NCBI GenBank assembly: GCA_947095535.1 | Contig: OX352774.1 | Location: 214,756,965-214,820,964, forward strand | Reading direction: 5' to 3' | Length of the DNA: 64,000 nt | Origin: Poecilobothrus nobilitatus | Lineage: Eukaryota > Arthropoda > Insecta > Diptera > Dolichopodidae | Part shown: positions 61,201 through 64,000 of the stretch, piece by piece | Layout of the letters: the number at the start of each line of letters is the position of its first letter | How positions within the stretch are numbered: the stretch's first letter is position 1 | Program-made: the position numbers and the translations under genes | Notes under the pieces: model-generated | Seen by the model: only the letters and a program-made list of their open reading frames with translations | Told to the model about the DNA's origin: nothing | Databases searched by the model: none

Positions 61201-61895
61201 TTTCTTTCTTTTATCTAGAAGTTTACTCTACCTTAAATTTTTACTTGTTATCATAAATTTTAACTTTAAATAAAAAAAAAATCCACCAAAAATAAACAAA
61301 AACAAAATTTTTTCCTTTTCCTGCCAAAAAAAAATTTTCAATTAGTTCTCATTTGGAAAATGGAAATAAAAGAAATGAAAAATGATGTCGACTTTTCACA
61401 TAAATAAATAACAAAGATAATTTTTCTTTCCTTGAAATAATAAACAAAAAAAAAGGATAAAAAAAAAGAAAACTTTGGTTTTTGGTTAGAGATCCTATTT
61501 CTCCAATGAAAAACAGAATTAACAAAATATTTTTAAGCAATTTACTTTTTTTTCATTTTTTTTTTTTCGTTTTGGAGAGAAAATATGAAAAACAAAACAA
61601 TATGTGTAACCAAAGGTTTTTAAAGATGGACATTTGCAATAAAAAAAAACAATAAAAATCATTTTAAAAATGTTATCTACTACTTATGTATCAAAATTTA
61701 TAATTTTTCTCTGACTTTTTCGAAATTTTTCCGTCAAGAAAATTGAGAAAAACTAAAAGACAGTTCTTTAATTTTAAACAAACGATTAATACCTAAATTA
61801 ATTAAGAAAACGCGTTAAAACACATAAAATTCTAAGGCTTGAATTTTCCAGGTTTCTAAATGACTAATTTCTCCAGGTTTTCCAGATTTTTAAAT
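58261..61895. other. Gene-free A/T-rich sequence
   Basis: No repeat family or coding exon was recognised. Frames at 58220-58417 and 61349-61540 look like chance. Confidence 0.45.
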
Positions 61896-62027
61896 GACAA
61901 TGGGTCAAATGTATAAAACTGAGCTTGAGATCATTTTTTAAAACAAAAACTCGAGTTCAAGGGCAATTTTTGTTTGAAAAAAAGAAATTTGAGTTGAAGC
62001 TCAGTTTTATGCATTCGAGCCAATGAC
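61896..62027. mobile_element. MITE-like element, about 132 bp with about 33-bp imperfect inverted ends
   Basis: The left end GACAATGGGTCAAATG..., then TATAAAACTGAGCTTGA, pairs with the right end TGAAGCTCAGTTTTATGCAT..., then TCGAGCCAATGAC, with about four mismatches in 33 bp. The centre holds ACTCGAGTT (near-palindrome). TAAA occurs outside both ends, which is weak evidence for a 4-bp duplication at this composition. Confidence 0.55.
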
Positions 62028-62039
62028 TAAAATTAGCAA

Positions 62040-62505
62040 ATGTTTAACTTTCAGCCCCTTATAACTCTCAAACCGGAATATACAAAATATTTTTCTGAAG
62101 TAACTTTCATTTTTAATGAATGAATCCCCTCTCAAATTTAATTTTAGGCTTTTAAAAAATTTAAATGTTATGTATGTACATCAAATTACAAAAAATGATA
62201 CTTATTTTGTTGTATTTTCAGATTGCAAAAATATTTAGTACAACTTGCGTTAAAACTATTTTAATATAGCGCTCTTTTCAATTTTATGCTAATGTAATTC
62301 AGTAACGGGGATAAGACTACTAAAAAAAGTGCTATCTACCATCTATCTATGTCTGAAATTTAATTTCTTTATTTTAAAAGATGTAGAAGTTTCTTAAATA
62401 GACAGATAAACAAACAGACAAACGAAGCTACGGACGAGTGAAAATAAAATAATAAGCATATTTTTCGAAATTTTTTCAAAAATATTCTAAAAATGACCAA
62501 GTAAA
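62040..62505 (+). repeat. Repeat family C, decayed copy
   Basis: Shares CAGCCCCTTATAACTC, TTTCTGAAGTAACTTTC, ATTCAGTAACGGGGATAAGAC and CAGACAAACGAAGCTACGGACG with family C, ending in an AT-eroded version of the terminal hairpin (GCATATTTTTCG... AAATATTC). The microsatellite is reduced and mutated, so this copy is older than the one at 47230. Confidence 0.62.
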
Positions 62506-64000
62506 GAATTGTGGTGATCCTTTAAAAACTTAAGATACGTCTTTATATCCGAAATGATGATGATTATGATGAAAAGAATTTCATAAATCATTTTGCTAGA
62601 CATTTTAAAATTTATAATAAGATCTAAAACAAAACTAAGAAAAACAAAATAAGATTAATTACTTTGAGTCTGTTTTTAATATTTTTAATAGCGATTTATA
62701 AAAAAAAATATTTACAAAAAATAAGTATTTTTTTTTAAATCGACAAAGTACTCAAAAATATCTGGCAGAATGTCAAACTTTTTTTTTATTACTCTTCAAA
62801 GTCAAAAGCGATACTATTCTGATAAAATGAATATTTTAGAACGAATTGGAATCTTTCTTAAATTTATGGAAATTTCAATTTTTTTAAGAAAATTTTCTAT
62901 GCTTTAAAGAAAGATTAAAGTGTCAGAAATCGTATAAATTTAACCTTATTACATATTTTTAGTTTTTCTTAAATCAAAGTATAGCGAACTTTTTAAATAA
63001 ATATTAAAAAAATCCTATTCTCCATATATTTATCCAGTTCCATAATTCTCCATAATTCCAAAAAAAAAAAAAATACATATTATAGATGTATACATTCTTT
63101 GAATAAAATTAATATTAATTATGAATTTTTAACCGATTATTAAATTTCCCCTTGACACCTCTTCTAAACACAATTACGAGTAATTCGTAGCTTCCAAATA
63201 AATACCTAACGATATCTTTTTCAATTTTTTTTATAATATACAAATTCAGTACTTTTTTTAATTTTACTACTTTAATTTTTTCTCCCTTTTTTTCGTGTAT
63301 TCTATAATTTTATTAAATTTGAAATTAAATCTTAACAATTTATTCATTTTGGTTTTGTTCACTTTATTTTAGGTCCCAACAAAGTAATTTTTATAATTAT
63401 TGTAATGGAAATTTTAGAAAATAAATGTGATTTCTCCTCCCTTTGAGGAAACTTTTATATTTAGTACCTACACTATTTTTTTTTTTATCTAAATTACACT
63501 TTCGAAAAAAAAAATATCCTTTTTATAGGAAAAAGCACTAGAAAAGGACTAAAAATGGTGAAAGGCTACAACACTTTCAGAAATGAACAAAACAAAAGTT
63601 AATTTTTCCATGTTTAGTTTTGTTCTCCACTTTTTTTTTTTATTGTAAATTGTGGTAATTTTATTAATGGGGTCAAATGAAAATAAATTTCAAAGAATAA
63701 AGTTTTTCAACATCCCGACCCGAAATAGAAAAATATTTTCTTCACCTGTAACGAAAAATTATTGTTGATGAGAAGAAGGATACTGAATTGAAGATATTTT
63801 TATTTAATTTTTTGTTAATTTATTATTTTTATGTAATTTTGTGGTTTTAATTTTTATTTTTAAATACAAAATTAAAAAAATTAAATAATAGAACTGTATG
63901 TACAACTAACGTTTTCATTACGATTTATTAACGCACCTTCTTCTAAAGAATATCCACAATGATATCGTAATTTGTAAAATGTATTTACAAACTTACTTAA
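62506..64000. other. Gene-free A/T-rich sequence to the right edge
   Basis: Homopolymer-rich. Nothing supported. Confidence 0.45.

Overview
This is a very AT-rich nuclear window (by eye about 80% A+T, with many A/T runs of 10 or more and long (TA)n tracts) from an insect. The insect call rests on one clear protein-coding gene, a classic six-cysteine odorant-binding protein (OBP, PBP/GOBP family), plus insect-type retrotransposon pieces with jockey/R1-like reverse transcriptase and C-terminal zinc-knuckle motifs, and tRNA-derived SINEs. I cannot name the order or species.

Layout. 1-8.9 kb: gene-poor DNA with two short candidate 3'-terminal exons on the plus strand (577-630 and 8874-8936) that may belong to a gene with long introns reaching past the left edge, one copy of repeat family B, and a full-length-looking tRNA-derived SINE (6686-6875). 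9-25 kb: a desert of A/T-rich sequence with small hairpins, a minus-strand SINE and an unclassified interspersed repeat. 25-31 kb: a 140-bp MITE-like element, a second family B copy, an 85-bp retroposon with target-site duplications, a tandem duplication and a tRNA-like SINE head. 32.4-33.2 kb: the OBP gene, two exons separated by a 96-bp intron, 133 residues after splicing. 33.5-36.6 kb: family A repeat and a 5'-truncated SINE between perfect 15-bp direct repeats. 41.2-45 kb: a cluster of foldback-like elements whose arms are built from short AAAATCCCA-type repeats, one flanked by a 9-bp direct repeat. 45.9-48.3 kb: truncated SINE, a reverse-transcriptase pseudogene fragment and family C (a 1-kb element with a 477-bp internal duplication, a (GACG)n run and a terminal hairpin). 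53-58.3 kb: SINE remnant, the 3' end of a jockey-like LINE, and family B apparently split by a family A element. 58-64 kb: a small MITE-like element and a decayed family C copy.

Only the OBP gene is a confident host gene. Nearly everything else recognisable is decayed mobile DNA. The most unusual material is the related A/C repeat superfamily (shared sequence modules, GACG microsatellite, terminal hairpin; architecture reminiscent of Helentron/DINE-type non-autonomous elements) and the foldback-like cluster. I found no operon, CRISPR array, rRNA or intact tRNA gene, and no convincing new multi-gene system.
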